A stretch of DNA of 64,000 nucleotides. It comes from Allosaccharopolyspora coralli. Lineage in GTDB: Bacteria; Actinomycetota; Actinomycetes; Mycobacteriales; Pseudonocardiaceae. Made by a program: the position numbers and the translations under genes. Each line of letters begins with the position of its first letter. Positions within the stretch are counted from its first letter, which is position 1. The notes beneath the pieces were generated by a model, which was not told the origin of the DNA, searched no databases, and was given only the letters and a program-made list of their open reading frames with translations. Shown in pieces: positions 41,453 through 49,956 of the stretch. Location of the stretch: NCBI RefSeq assembly GCF_009664835.1, contig NZ_CP045929.1, forward strand, positions 62,001-126,000, written 5' to 3'.

Positions 41453-42358
41453 ATGACCGACGCGCCGCAGAAGTTCAACCGTCTGATCACCGACAAGCTC
41501 TCCTCCCGGCTGCCCGCGAAGATCGCCGAACGCACCGAGCGTGGCCCGGTCGTGGCCGTGGTGAAGTTGCACGGGGTGATCACGCCGCAGCCGTCGCCGG
41601 TGAGCCGCTCGGTGATCTCGCTGCAGGCCGTCGAATCGGCGCTGACTCGCGCGTTCGGTCACGACCGGCTCGCTGCGGTCGCGTTGTCGATCAACTCGCC
41701 GGGTGGAGCGCCGACGCAGTCCGCGCTGGTGGCCGACCGCATCCGCGGTCTCGCCAAGGAGAAGAACGTGCCGGTCGTCGCGTTCTGCGAGGACGTCGCG
41801 GCCTCCGGCGGCTACTGGCTCGCGTGCGCGGGCGACGAGGTGTACGCGCACGGGACGTCGATGGTCGGGTCGGTCGGCGTGGTGACCACGAGTTTCGGCG
41901 TCGACGGGCTGCTGGAGCGCTACGGGGTCGAGCGTCGCGTGTACACGGCGGGCAACGCAAAAATGCGGCTCGACCCGTTCAGCCCGGAGAAGACCGAGGA
42001 CGTCGAGTGGCTCAAGGGCATGCAGTCCGAGCTGCACGGACAGTTCACCGACTGGGTGCGCGAGCGGCGTGGGAACAAGCTCGTCGGCTCCGACGAGGAC
42101 TTGTTCTCGGGTGAGGTGTGGACGGGTACCCGCGCGAAGGAACTCGGGCTCGTCGACGGGCTCGGAACCCTGCGCAGCATCGTGCAGGAACGGTTCCCCG
42201 ACGCGCACATCGTGTCGGTGGAGGGACGCAAGCCGCTGCTCGCGCGGCTCGGCGTCGGCGGTCCCACGACGCGGTTCGGTGCGAATCCGGCCGAGGCGAT
42301 GCAGGCGGCGGTGGAGTCCGTCGAACACCGTGCCCTGTGGTCGCGTTTCGGCCTGTGA
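41453..42358 (+). CDS. S49-family peptidase (SppA/SohB-like)
   Basis: Serine protease of the signal peptide peptidase A family, 301 residues, a single-domain length. The AVALSINSPGGAPTQSALVADRI segment forms the oxyanion region. EDVAASGGYWLACAGDEVYA carries the catalytic Ser, and the general-base Lys is probably in the later KMRLDPFSPEKTEDVEW segment. There is no clear N-terminal membrane anchor, so it is likely peripheral or cytoplasmic. It sits between kinase and regulator genes of the LytS/LytTR system; whether it is functionally linked is unknown. Confidence 0.85.
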   Translation: MTDAPQKFNRLITDKLSSRLPAKIAERTERGPVVAVVKLHGVITPQPSPVSRSVISLQAVESALTRAFGHDRLAAVALSINSPGGAPTQSALVADRIRGLAKEKNVPVVAFCEDVAASGGYWLACAGDEVYAHGTSMVGSVGVVTTSFGVDGLLERYGVERRVYTAGNAKMRLDPFSPEKTEDVEWLKGMQSELHGQFTDWVRERRGNKLVGSDEDLFSGEVWTGTRAKELGLVDGLGTLRSIVQERFPDAHIVSVEGRKPLLARLGVGGPTTRFGANPAEAMQAAVESVEHRALWSRFGL

Positions 42359-42359
42359 C

Positions 42360-42480
42360 CCCTCTGAGTAGGCGTTTTGGAACTTGGGGGTCGGTGGTCC
42401 GGTACCGCCGCCCCAAGGCGGTTTTTCTCTCCGCCTACGCACGTTCCGCTACGGAACCACCTACGCAGATCAATCCGCAC
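42360..42480. repeat. Fragments of family B and family A repeats
   Basis: TAGGCGTTTTGGAACTTGGG and GGTGGTCCGGTACCGCCGCC are family B blocks following the peptidase stop. They are joined at about 42425 to TTCCGCTACGGAACCACCTA, the outer block of family A in reverse orientation. The two families are therefore nested or abutted here, upstream of the LytTR regulator. Confidence 0.55.
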
Positions 42481-42593
42481 CCTTTCCACCCTGATCTTCG
42501 TACGCGCGGGCGATCCACCGGTTCTCGGTTCCACAACGGTGATCGACCCGGCGTGGACACTCAGCCCGCAGCACGGCAAGATGTGGCCTTACC

Positions 42594-43409
42594 GTGAGTA
42601 CTCGACAGAACACCGCAGGCCTCGTCGTTCTCGCCGTCGACGACGAGCGGGACGGCCTGAACGAAATGCAGTACCAGCTGGGCCGCAACGCCCGCGTCGC
42701 GCAGGTGCTCACCGCGTTCGACGCCGCCGAGGCACTGCGCCTGGTCCGCTGCGACGGCGGCGACGGTGAGGCCTCCACAGTGGACGCGGTGTTCGCAGAC
42801 GTCTCGATGCCCGGCCTCAGCGGCATGGAACTGGCCCGCGTGCTCACCGCGTTCAAGAACCCGCCCGCCCTCGTGTTCATCACCGGGCACGAGGAGAACG
42901 CGCTGGAGGCGTGGGAAGTCGGCGCGCTCGACTACATCATGAAACCCGCCAACGCCGAGCGCATCGATCGTGCACTCCGGCTGATCGAACGCACCAGGGC
43001 GCTCGACGCCGAGCCGGACGCGGCCCCGGCGGCTGCCGCGCAGCCGGAGTCCGAGGAGGTCATCCCCGTCGAGCTGGCGGGCACGACGAAACTCGTGCCT
43101 CGGTCGTCGGTGCGCTGGGTCGAGGCCCAGGGCGACTACGCCCGGCTGCACACCACGGAAGGTTCGCACCTGGTGCGCATTCCGCTGGCACAGCTGGAGG
43201 AACGCTGGGCCGATGCCGGGTTCGTGCGCATCCACCGCTCCTACCTGGTGTCGCTGAGCCTGGTCAGCGAGCTGCGGATGGTCGCGTCGGGCTACTCCGT
43301 GCTCGTCGGAGGCGGGGAACCGAAGGAACTGCCCGTCAGCCGCCGGCACACCCGCGAGCTCAAGGACCGGCTGGTGCGCGCGCCGCGCAACACCTGGGGG
43401 GCGCAGTGA
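42594..43409 (+). CDS. LytTR-family response regulator
   Basis: 271 residues. Receiver domain (VLAVDDERDGLNEMQYQL; phospho-acceptor Asp in DAVFADVSMPGLSGME; Lys in ALDYIMKPANAER) followed by a LytTR DNA-binding domain (VRWVEAQGDYARLHT; FVRIHRSYLVSLS; LPVSRRHTRELKDRL). The GTG start 42594 opens the frame (MSTRQNTAGLVVLAVDDE). The gene leads, with 28 bp and 2 bp gaps, into a small membrane protein and an SSS symporter, indicating control of monocarboxylate uptake, as known for LytTR-regulated acetate/pyruvate transporters. Confidence 0.9.
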   Translation: MSTRQNTAGLVVLAVDDERDGLNEMQYQLGRNARVAQVLTAFDAAEALRLVRCDGGDGEASTVDAVFADVSMPGLSGMELARVLTAFKNPPALVFITGHEENALEAWEVGALDYIMKPANAERIDRALRLIERTRALDAEPDAAPAAAAQPESEEVIPVELAGTTKLVPRSSVRWVEAQGDYARLHTTEGSHLVRIPLAQLEERWADAGFVRIHRSYLVSLSLVSELRMVASGYSVLVGGGEPKELPVSRRHTRELKDRLVRAPRNTWGAQ

Positions 43410-43437
43410 CCGGTGTCGGGCTCCCGGTGGCCGGACC

Positions 43438-43983
43438 GTGAGCAGGAGCCCTGACGAGCCGACGCGGCCCAGCCAGTCGGCACGACCCGCGCCGCCCTTT
43501 CGCGGCCGCCACGGCTCCCACCGGCAGGCCGACCGGTCCCGGACGGATCGGGGTTCGCTGTCCGACCGCCTCGGCGTTCCGGACCGCTTCGGCGACGCCG
43601 TGCGGAACCTGCGGCGCGACTCCGGGGCGCCGCGGCGTAAGCGGGTCGTCCTCGCCGACCGGCGCGGTGTTCGACCCGTTCAGCGCACCGTGGTCGACCT
43701 CGGGGAGCGACCGGGCGTCGGCGAGTCCCTGGTGCGGCTGCTGATTCGCAACCAGCTCCGGACCGCGCTGGTGCTCGGCGGACTCGCGGCGCTCGCGTTG
43801 GCCGGCCTGCCGCTGCTGTTCTGGCTGTTGCCGGAGTTCGCCGCGGCGAGCGTGTTCGGAGTGCGCCTGAGCTGGCTGCTGCTCGGCGTCCTGCCGTTCC
43901 CGTTCCTGCTGGGGATCGGGTTCGTGAGCACCCGCATCGCCGAGCGCCACGAGCGGGACTTCGTCAATCTGGTCGAGCGCTGA
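43438..43983 (+). CDS. Small membrane partner of SSS symporter (hypothetical)
   Basis: 181 residues. The first 105 residues are Arg/Pro/Ser-rich and probably cytoplasmic and disordered. Two membrane helices follow (about 107-130, TALVLGGLAALALAGLPLLF, and 140-163), with a short HERDFVNLVER tail. Its position 2 bp upstream of an acetate-type symporter gene parallels the DUF485 gene before the second symporter, so it is probably an equivalent accessory subunit. No family assigned with confidence. Confidence 0.65.
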   Translation: MSRSPDEPTRPSQSARPAPPFRGRHGSHRQADRSRTDRGSLSDRLGVPDRFGDAVRNLRRDSGAPRRKRVVLADRRGVRPVQRTVVDLGERPGVGESLVRLLIRNQLRTALVLGGLAALALAGLPLLFWLLPEFAAASVFGVRLSWLLLGVLPFPFLLGIGFVSTRIAERHERDFVNLVER

Positions 43984-43985
43984 GC

Positions 43986-45815
43986 GTGCGGGCGGTGGAC
44001 GTGCACGGCTGGCCCGTCGGGGCGTGGGCCGTCGAGGGTGGATTCGGCACCCACTCGGCGACGGTCGGCTGGACACTGGCTGGTGTCGCCGCGATGGTCG
44101 TCGCGACGTTCGCGCTCGGCGTGTGGGGTGCGCGCACGGCGCGGACCACCTCGGACTTCCTGGCCGCACGGCGACTGGTCGGGGTGGAGCGCAACGCGGC
44201 GGCGATCTCGGGCGAGTACCTGTCGGCGGCGTCGTTCTTGGGGATCGCCGGTCTGGTGCTCAAGGACGGGGTGGACGCGCTGTGGTTCCCGATCGGGTTC
44301 GCGGCCGGATACGTGGCCCTGCTGTTGTTCGTCGCCGCCCCGCTGCGCCGCTCCGGCGCGTACTCGTTGCCGGATTTCGCCGAGGCGCGGCTGGAATCGC
44401 TGCGGTTGCGGTGGTTGACGACGGTGGTGGTCGTCCTCATCGGATGGATGTATCTCGTGCCGCATCTGCAGGGCGCCGGCGTGGTGTTCACCGCGGTGAG
44501 TGGGTGGCCGCAGTGGGTCGGTGTCGTGGTCGTGGCCGGCTCGGTCGTGGTGAGCGTCCTCGGCGGCGGAATGCGGGCCGTGACCCTCGTTCAGGCTTTT
44601 CAGTACTGGGCGAAGATCTTCGCGATCACGCTGCCCGCATTCGCGTTGATCGCGATGTTCCTGGCGTCCGAGTCGCCGTACCGGCGAGGGCTGGACGCCC
44701 CGCTGCCGCCCACGTTCGAACGCGACACGACGGTGAGCGTCGAGACTCAGGTCCGGGTCCAGGTCGTCGAACCCGTGTGGCTGGAAGTCACCGAAGGGGC
44801 CCGAGAAGGACCCGTCGGTGTCGGCGTCGTCCATCTGGCGCCGGGAACGCACACGATCCCCTCGGGCACCGAGATGCGGTTCCCGGCCGGAACGGCCGTC
44901 CCGGTGGTCTCCGACGCGGACCCGGACAACGCCTCGTGGCTGCAGCCGTCCTCCGACGGCCCGACCGGCCTGTTCGGGACGTATTCGCTGATCACCGCGT
45001 TGTTCCTGGGCACGATGGGGTTGCCGCACGTCCTGGTGCGCTACTACACGAACCCGAGCGGGCACACCGCGCGGCGGACCACGCTCTACGTGCTGGCGCT
45101 GTTGGGCACCTTCTACCTGTTCCCGACGATCTTCGGGCTGCTGTCCCGATTCTTCGTGCCGAAGTTGCTGGTGACGGGCGAGACCGACGCGGCGGTGCTG
45201 ATGTTGCCGCAGGCGATGATCGGCGGAGGGCTGGGCGGCGTCCTGGCGGCGGTGACGGCGGCGGGGGCCTTCGCCGCGTTCCTGTCGGCCTCCACCGGTC
45301 TGCTGGCCGCGATCGCCGGCGTGTTCTCGACCGACGTCGTGCGGTCGCGGACCGTGGATTTCCGGCTGGTGACGTTGTTCGCGGCCGCGGTTCCGGTGGG
45401 AGTCGCACTGATGCTGCCCGCAGGGGACATCGCCGAGGGGGTCGGGCTGGCGTTCGCGATGGCCGCATCGACGTTCTGCCCGCTGCTCGTGCTCGGCATC
45501 TGGTGGCGCGGTCTGACCGCCGCGGGAGCGGCGAGTGGTGTGGTCGTGGGCGGCGGCCTCGTGCTGCTGGCCGCGCTGCTCGGAGTGGCCTACGACGACC
45601 CGGAGTCGTGGTCCTCGGTGGTGACCTCGCGCCCCGCTGCGGTTACCGTGCCGCTCGCGTTCCTGGTGAGCTGGGTCGTGAGCAAGGGAACCGCCGCACG
45701 CGTGCCGTCGTTCGTTTCGAGCATCATGCTGCGCATGCACACGCCCGACCGGCTCGGGGCCGTCGATGACAGTGCCGGGGACGAGGACGCCGTCACCGGT
45801 CGTCACCGAAGCTGA
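43986..45815 (+). CDS. Sodium:solute symporter, acetate/monocarboxylate type
   Basis: SSS-family transporter, 609 residues, with ISGEYLSAASFLGIAGLVLKDG, the family signature near residue 75. Most segments match ActP/MctC-type monocarboxylate symporters (GGMRAVTLVQAFQYWAKI; LGTMGLPHVLVRYYTNPS). Unusually, a roughly 85-residue hydrophilic insertion (about 240-325; TTVSVETQVRVQVVEPVWLE through GTAVPVVSDADPDNASWLQP) lies between two helices on what should be the outer face. GTG 43986 overlaps nothing but is 2 bp after the previous stop. Substrate inferred as acetate, propionate or pyruvate. Confidence 0.85.
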   Translation: MRAVDVHGWPVGAWAVEGGFGTHSATVGWTLAGVAAMVVATFALGVWGARTARTTSDFLAARRLVGVERNAAAISGEYLSAASFLGIAGLVLKDGVDALWFPIGFAAGYVALLLFVAAPLRRSGAYSLPDFAEARLESLRLRWLTTVVVVLIGWMYLVPHLQGAGVVFTAVSGWPQWVGVVVVAGSVVVSVLGGGMRAVTLVQAFQYWAKIFAITLPAFALIAMFLASESPYRRGLDAPLPPTFERDTTVSVETQVRVQVVEPVWLEVTEGAREGPVGVGVVHLAPGTHTIPSGTEMRFPAGTAVPVVSDADPDNASWLQPSSDGPTGLFGTYSLITALFLGTMGLPHVLVRYYTNPSGHTARRTTLYVLALLGTFYLFPTIFGLLSRFFVPKLLVTGETDAAVLMLPQAMIGGGLGGVLAAVTAAGAFAAFLSASTGLLAAIAGVFSTDVVRSRTVDFRLVTLFAAAVPVGVALMLPAGDIAEGVGLAFAMAASTFCPLLVLGIWWRGLTAAGAASGVVVGGGLVLLAALLGVAYDDPESWSSVVTSRPAAVTVPLAFLVSWVVSKGTAARVPSFVSSIMLRMHTPDRLGAVDDSAGDEDAVTGRHRS

Positions 45816-46037
45816 CCGCCGTCCACATCCCGAGAATCACCCCGCCGGAGCAGGGCGCCGGAGTGCGGCCTCAACAGGAGAAACGGGTGTTCATTCGATC
45901 GTAGTAATTCATTCTCCCGTCCGGTCTTCCCGGAGCGGGCTCCACCTCCGTAGCGTGACGAGGCTACTACCGACGGCTCAATGTGTGGGAACCTGTCTCA
46001 CCACCTGAGCTGTTTACCCGTCAACGGAAGGGGAGCC

Positions 46038-46391
46038 GTGAGCACTACGGACCAACCGGGGTCCGGGGGCGGCATCGACGCCGAAACCTGGGCCGCCGCA
46101 CGTCAGAGCCCTGAATTCGAGCTGCTTCGCACACGCTTGCGGAACTTCGTCTTCCCGGTATCGGTCGGCTTCCTCGCCTGGTACCTGGTGTACGTGCTGC
46201 TCGCCGACTACGCGCACGGCTTCATGAGCATCAAGCTCGTCGGCAACATCAACGTCGGCCTCGTACTCGGCCTGCTCCAGTTCGTGTCCACGTTCGCGAT
46301 CACGGCCTGGTACGTCCGCTACGCCGACACGAAGCTCGACCCGCTGGCCGACGAGATCCGTGAGCGCGTCGAAGGAGGCGCCGACAAGTGA
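46038..46391 (+). CDS. DUF485 membrane protein
   Basis: 117-residue protein with two membrane helices (FVFPVSVGFLAWYLVYVLLA and GLVLGLLQFVSTFAITAWYV) and the typical DUF485 tail YADTKLDPLADEIRERVEG. DUF485 (YjcH-like) genes are almost always paired with acetate permease ActP. GTG 46038 has AAGGGGAG upstream. The stop overlaps the symporter start (GTGA). Confidence 0.92.
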   Translation: MSTTDQPGSGGGIDAETWAAARQSPEFELLRTRLRNFVFPVSVGFLAWYLVYVLLADYAHGFMSIKLVGNINVGLVLGLLQFVSTFAITAWYVRYADTKLDPLADEIRERVEGGADK

Positions 46392-48067
46392 GCACACCCG
46401 TCCTTGCCGACAGCCCCGTCCTCGCCGACAGCTCTGCCTTCGCAGGCACTGCCGTCCTCGCGCAGGTCAACGAGGTCACCGCGAACCGGTGGCTCAACAT
46501 CGGCATCTTCGCGCTGTTCGTCGCGTTCACCATGGTGATCGTGTTCCGCGCGAGCAAGAACACCAAGACCGCCACCGACTACTACGCCGCCGGGCGCGCG
46601 TTCTCCGGGCCGCAGAACGGCATCGCGATCTCCGGTGACTACCTCTCCGCCGCGTCGTTCCTCGGGATCGCCGGCGCCATCGCCGTCTACGGCTACGACG
46701 GCTTCCTGTACTCGATCGGCTTCCTGGTGGCGTGGCTCGTCGCGCTGCTGCTCGTCGCCGAACTGCTGCGCAACACCGGCCGGTTCACGATGGCCGACGT
46801 GCTCAGCTTCCGGATGCGGGAGCGTCCGGTGCGCGTCGCCGCCTCCACCTCGACGCTGGCCGTGTCGTTCTTCTACCTGCTGGCACAGATGGCCGGTGCG
46901 GGCGGGCTCATCGCCCTGCTGCTGGGCATCACCAACACGTTCGGCCAGTCGCTGGTCATCGCGGTCGTCGGCGCACTGATGATCGTCTACGTGATGGTCG
47001 GCGGGATGCGCGGCACCACCTGGGTGCAGATCATCAAGGCGGCGCTGCTCATCACCGGTGCCTTCGCCATGACGATCTGGGTCCTGGCACTGTTCGGATT
47101 CAATCTCTCGGAGCTGCTCGGTGCCGCCGTCGAGCGCGCGGGTGACGGCGGCGAGGAGCTGCTCAACCCGGGTGCCCAGTACGGCGAGACCGCCGCCTCG
47201 CGGCTGGACTTCGTGTCCCTGGGTATCGCCCTGGTGCTCGGTACCGCCGGACTGCCGCACGTGCTGATGCGCTTCTACACCGTGCCGACCTCCAAGGAGG
47301 CCCGCCGCTCGGTGGTCTGGGCGATCTGGCTGATCGGCGCGTTCTACCTGTTCACGCTGGTGCTCGGCTACGGGGCGGGTGCACTCGTCGGACCGGAGAC
47401 GATCCAGAACGCTCCCGGCGGGGTGAACTCCGCGGCGCCGCTGCTGGCCTTCGAGATCGGCGGGCCGCTGCTGCTCGGGTTCATCTCGGCGGTCGCGTTC
47501 GCCACGATCCTCGCGGTCGTGGCCGGTCTGACGATCACGGCCTCCGCGTCGTTCGCGCACGACATCTACACCAGCGTGCTCAAGCGCAGCACGACGGAGG
47601 ACAAGAAGGGCGAGGTCCGGGTCGCCCGGATCACCGCAGGCGTCATCGGTGTCGTCTCCATCCTCGGCGGTATCGCCGCCAACGGTCAGAACATCGCGTT
47701 CCTGGTCGCGCTGGCGTTCGCGGTCGCGGCCTCGGCGAACCTGCCGACGCTGCTGTACTCGCTGTTCTGGCGACGGTTCAACACCACCGGTGCGCTGTGG
47801 AGCATCTACGGCGGTCTCACGATCACGATCCTGCTGATCGTGTTCTCGCCGGCGGTCTCCGGTGACGAGGAGGCGATGTTCCCGATGGTGGACTTCGCGC
47901 TGTTCCCGCTGAAGAACCCGGGTCTGATCTCGATCCCGGCCTCGTTCCTGCTCGGCTACCTCGGCACGATCTTCAGCAAGGAGTCGGCCGACCCGGAGAA
48001 GCAGACCGAGATGGAGGTCCGCTCCCTCACCGGTGCCGGCTCGGAAAAAGCCGTCTCCCAACACTGA
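46388..48067 (+). CDS. actP: Cation/acetate symporter, ActP-like
   Basis: SSS-family acetate permease, 559 residues, 13 or so membrane helices. Signature ISGDYLSAASFLGIAGAIAVYG near residue 80; further ActP blocks VGGMRGTTWVQIIKAALL, LGTAGLPHVLMRFYTVP and GLTITASASFAHDIYTSVLK. GTG 46388 overlaps the DUF485 stop. It forms a second symporter cassette 220 bp after the first; both likely answer to the LytS/LytTR pair upstream. Having two such carriers implies importance of short-chain monocarboxylate uptake. Confidence 0.92.
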   Translation: MSTPVLADSPVLADSSAFAGTAVLAQVNEVTANRWLNIGIFALFVAFTMVIVFRASKNTKTATDYYAAGRAFSGPQNGIAISGDYLSAASFLGIAGAIAVYGYDGFLYSIGFLVAWLVALLLVAELLRNTGRFTMADVLSFRMRERPVRVAASTSTLAVSFFYLLAQMAGAGGLIALLLGITNTFGQSLVIAVVGALMIVYVMVGGMRGTTWVQIIKAALLITGAFAMTIWVLALFGFNLSELLGAAVERAGDGGEELLNPGAQYGETAASRLDFVSLGIALVLGTAGLPHVLMRFYTVPTSKEARRSVVWAIWLIGAFYLFTLVLGYGAGALVGPETIQNAPGGVNSAAPLLAFEIGGPLLLGFISAVAFATILAVVAGLTITASASFAHDIYTSVLKRSTTEDKKGEVRVARITAGVIGVVSILGGIAANGQNIAFLVALAFAVAASANLPTLLYSLFWRRFNTTGALWSIYGGLTITILLIVFSPAVSGDEEAMFPMVDFALFPLKNPGLISIPASFLLGYLGTIFSKESADPEKQTEMEVRSLTGAGSEKAVSQH

Positions 48068-48075
48068 TCCATCAG

Positions 48076-48295
48076 GCGAACGGCACTCTCGCCCCGTCAC
48101 GTGGGGCGAAAGTGCCGTTCGCCCCATCATCGTTCTGGTGCGAACGGCACTCTCGCCTCGTCTCGTGGGGTGAAAGTGCCGTTCGCTCCATGTTCGGGTG
48201 AGGGTGCCGGCTGCCTGGCGTGGGGGACGGCCCCATCATCGCTTTGGTGCGAACGGCACTTTCGCCTCGTGTGGTGGGGTGAAAGTGCCGTTCGC
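48076..48295. repeat. Three palindromic copies related to the 30-bp repeat
   Basis: Three hairpins of about 47 bp lie at 48076-48122, 48140-48186 and 48249-48295. Each has GCGAACGGCACTCTCGCC or a close variant on the left and its complement on the right, around a variable 8-10 base centre. They fill the 306-bp gap between the actP-like gene and the rhodanese gene. The arm sequence is the same motif as the tandem unit at 9.5-9.8 kb, but arranged as separate palindromes with unrelated spacers. Confidence 0.85.
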
Positions 48296-48373
48296 CTCGG
48301 GCTGGGGAACGGACGTTGCTGGGTGGGTGGCACCCTCACGCGGGCGCAACGGGGTTCATGGCAGCATCGAGGC

Positions 48374-48727
48374 GTGACTACCCCGATGCAGGTGCCCGGA
48401 ATGCAGCCGGAAGATCTCCCCGCCGAGGTCCCCTCCGCGAACAGCGCGCTGCTCGACGTCCGCGAACAGGAGGAGTGGGACGCCGGCCACGCGCCTGGCG
48501 CGGTGCACATCCCGATGGCCGAGATCCCGCAGCGCCTCGACGAGGTGCCCGAAGCCGACCAGGTGTTCGTGATCTGCCGCTCGGGTGGGCGCTCGTCGAA
48601 GGTCACCGCCTACCTCAACGCGAACGGGTGGGACGCGGTGAACGTCGAACGCGGCATGAACGGCTGGTCCGCCGGTGGCCGCCCCGTCGTCACCGACACC
48701 CCCGACGCCGAGGCGTACGTGCTCTGA
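48374..48727 (+). CDS. Rhodanese-like domain protein
   Basis: Single-domain sulfurtransferase-like protein, 117 residues. SALLDVREQEEWDAGHAPGA opens the fold. The active-site loop VICRSGGRSS carries the catalytic Cys, and the C-terminal helix NVERGMNGWSAGG is typical. GTG 48374 (VTTPMQVPGMQPEDL) is the first good start after the repeats. The stop overlaps the next ATG by one base (TGATG). Confidence 0.9.
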   Translation: MTTPMQVPGMQPEDLPAEVPSANSALLDVREQEEWDAGHAPGAVHIPMAEIPQRLDEVPEADQVFVICRSGGRSSKVTAYLNANGWDAVNVERGMNGWSAGGRPVVTDTPDAEAYVL

Positions 48728-49641
48728 TGAACCGACCGCCGGGTCCGCCGCGCCGGATGGAGTGGGTCGCCTCTCCACCCGACGGCCACCGGCCGCGACC
48801 CCGTCGCAGGCCTGCCCAGCCGTACGCGGGCCCGCCGTCGTACCCGGCGGTGCCTCGCTGGGGGTTCCCGACCCTGACGTGGCGCTGGCCGCTCGCGCTG
48901 CCCACCGGCAGTCAGGCCGACCCGGTGCAGCGCGTGGCGTCGCTGGGCGCGACCGCCGTGTCGACGCTGTGGATCACTGCCGTGCTCGCGGGGCTGTCCG
49001 CACTGGCGGAAGGGTGGCGCTACGTGCTGCTGCTGCGCAGCCGGGGCGAAGCGCTGCCGCAGGCGCGGTTGGCGGTCTCCGACGCGCTGGTGACCACGAC
49101 CGGCGTCCTCACCTGGCTGCTGGGCGTGCTCTGCGGCGTCACGGTGGTGTTGTGGGCACTGCGGGCGCGCGCCGTGGCGCGGGACCGCACCGGGACCCGC
49201 GACGAGCGTCCCGACTGGCAGGTCGTCGCGGGCGTGCTGGTGCCGGGCCTCAACCTCGCCGTCCCGGGGTCGGTGCTCGCGGAACTGGAGCACACCGGAC
49301 TCGTCGGAGAAGGCGCGCGTGAACCCGCCGACCGGCCAAGGCCGACGAGGCTCGTGATCGCGTGGTGGATCGCGTGGGCGGCCACTCTGCTGCTCGGCTG
49401 GCTGACCTTCGCGTGGAGTTTCCGCGGCGGTGTCCAGGCCCTGGCCGACGGCGTGCTCCTGCATTTCTGGAACAACGTCGCCGTCGTCGTCGCCGCCGTG
49501 CTCACCGTCCGCGTCGTGAAGTACCTGACGGCCGTGCTCACTCCGCCCGATCCCACGACGCTGCGCCGGATGCGCGTGCTCGACGCCTCCGTCGGAAGTA
49601 CGAGCGAACGCGCCCCACGCCCCGAAGGTTCCCGGCGGTAG
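48727..49641 (+). CDS. DUF4328 membrane protein
   Basis: 304 residues. A Pro/Arg-rich cytoplasmic N-terminus (1-55) is followed by four to six membrane helices. DUF4328-like features include the helix-loop RWGFPTLTWRWPLALPTG and the paired helices with AWWIAWAATLLLGWLTFAW. ATG 48727 overlaps the rhodanese stop (TGATG), so the genes are coupled. Function unknown. Confidence 0.78.
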   Translation: MNRPPGPPRRMEWVASPPDGHRPRPRRRPAQPYAGPPSYPAVPRWGFPTLTWRWPLALPTGSQADPVQRVASLGATAVSTLWITAVLAGLSALAEGWRYVLLLRSRGEALPQARLAVSDALVTTTGVLTWLLGVLCGVTVVLWALRARAVARDRTGTRDERPDWQVVAGVLVPGLNLAVPGSVLAELEHTGLVGEGAREPADRPRPTRLVIAWWIAWAATLLLGWLTFAWSFRGGVQALADGVLLHFWNNVAVVVAAVLTVRVVKYLTAVLTPPDPTTLRRMRVLDASVGSTSERAPRPEGSRR

Positions 49642-49647
49642 CGGCCT

Positions 49648-49861
49648 GAGAGGGCATTTCGGAACTGGCTTGTGTGCCCGTCGAGCACGGTCATACGCGA
49701 TCAGCCTCGGCACGGTGAGGGGCTCCGGCGTTCGGAGTTCGTGCCTCGCAAGGCAGGGGTTCTCGCCGCGTACGTGTGGTACTCAAGAGGACCCCAACGC
49801 GGCGAGGCGCGAACTGGGGCGGCGGTACCGGACCACCTCCCCAAGTCCCCATCGCGCTCTC
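49648..49861. repeat. MITE-like dispersed repeat, family B, most complete copy
   Basis: 214-bp element with terminal inverted repeats: left GAGAGGGCATTTCGGAACT (49648-49666) and right AGTCCCCATCGCGCTCTC (49844-49861). Internal blocks include GTGCCCGTCGAGCACGGTCA, GGCTCCGGCGTTCGGAGTTC, GTGCCTCGCAAGGCAGG and GGTACCGGACCACC. It has no coding capacity and fills most of the 315-bp gap after the DUF4328 gene. Confidence 0.8.
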
Positions 49862-49956
49862 AGGTTGGCGTGCGGAACCTCGCGGCGATGGCCGAGGGCG
49901 CATGGACGCTCCAGACTGGTCCGCGGGAGGGGCACCCGAGCGGAGGCGGCGAGACC

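Noticed and set aside
45985-46010. CRP/GlxR-type operator before the DUF485 gene (TGTGGGAACCTGTCTCACC)
   Set aside because: Half-sites are spaced 8 rather than 6 bp apart and match the consensus poorly.
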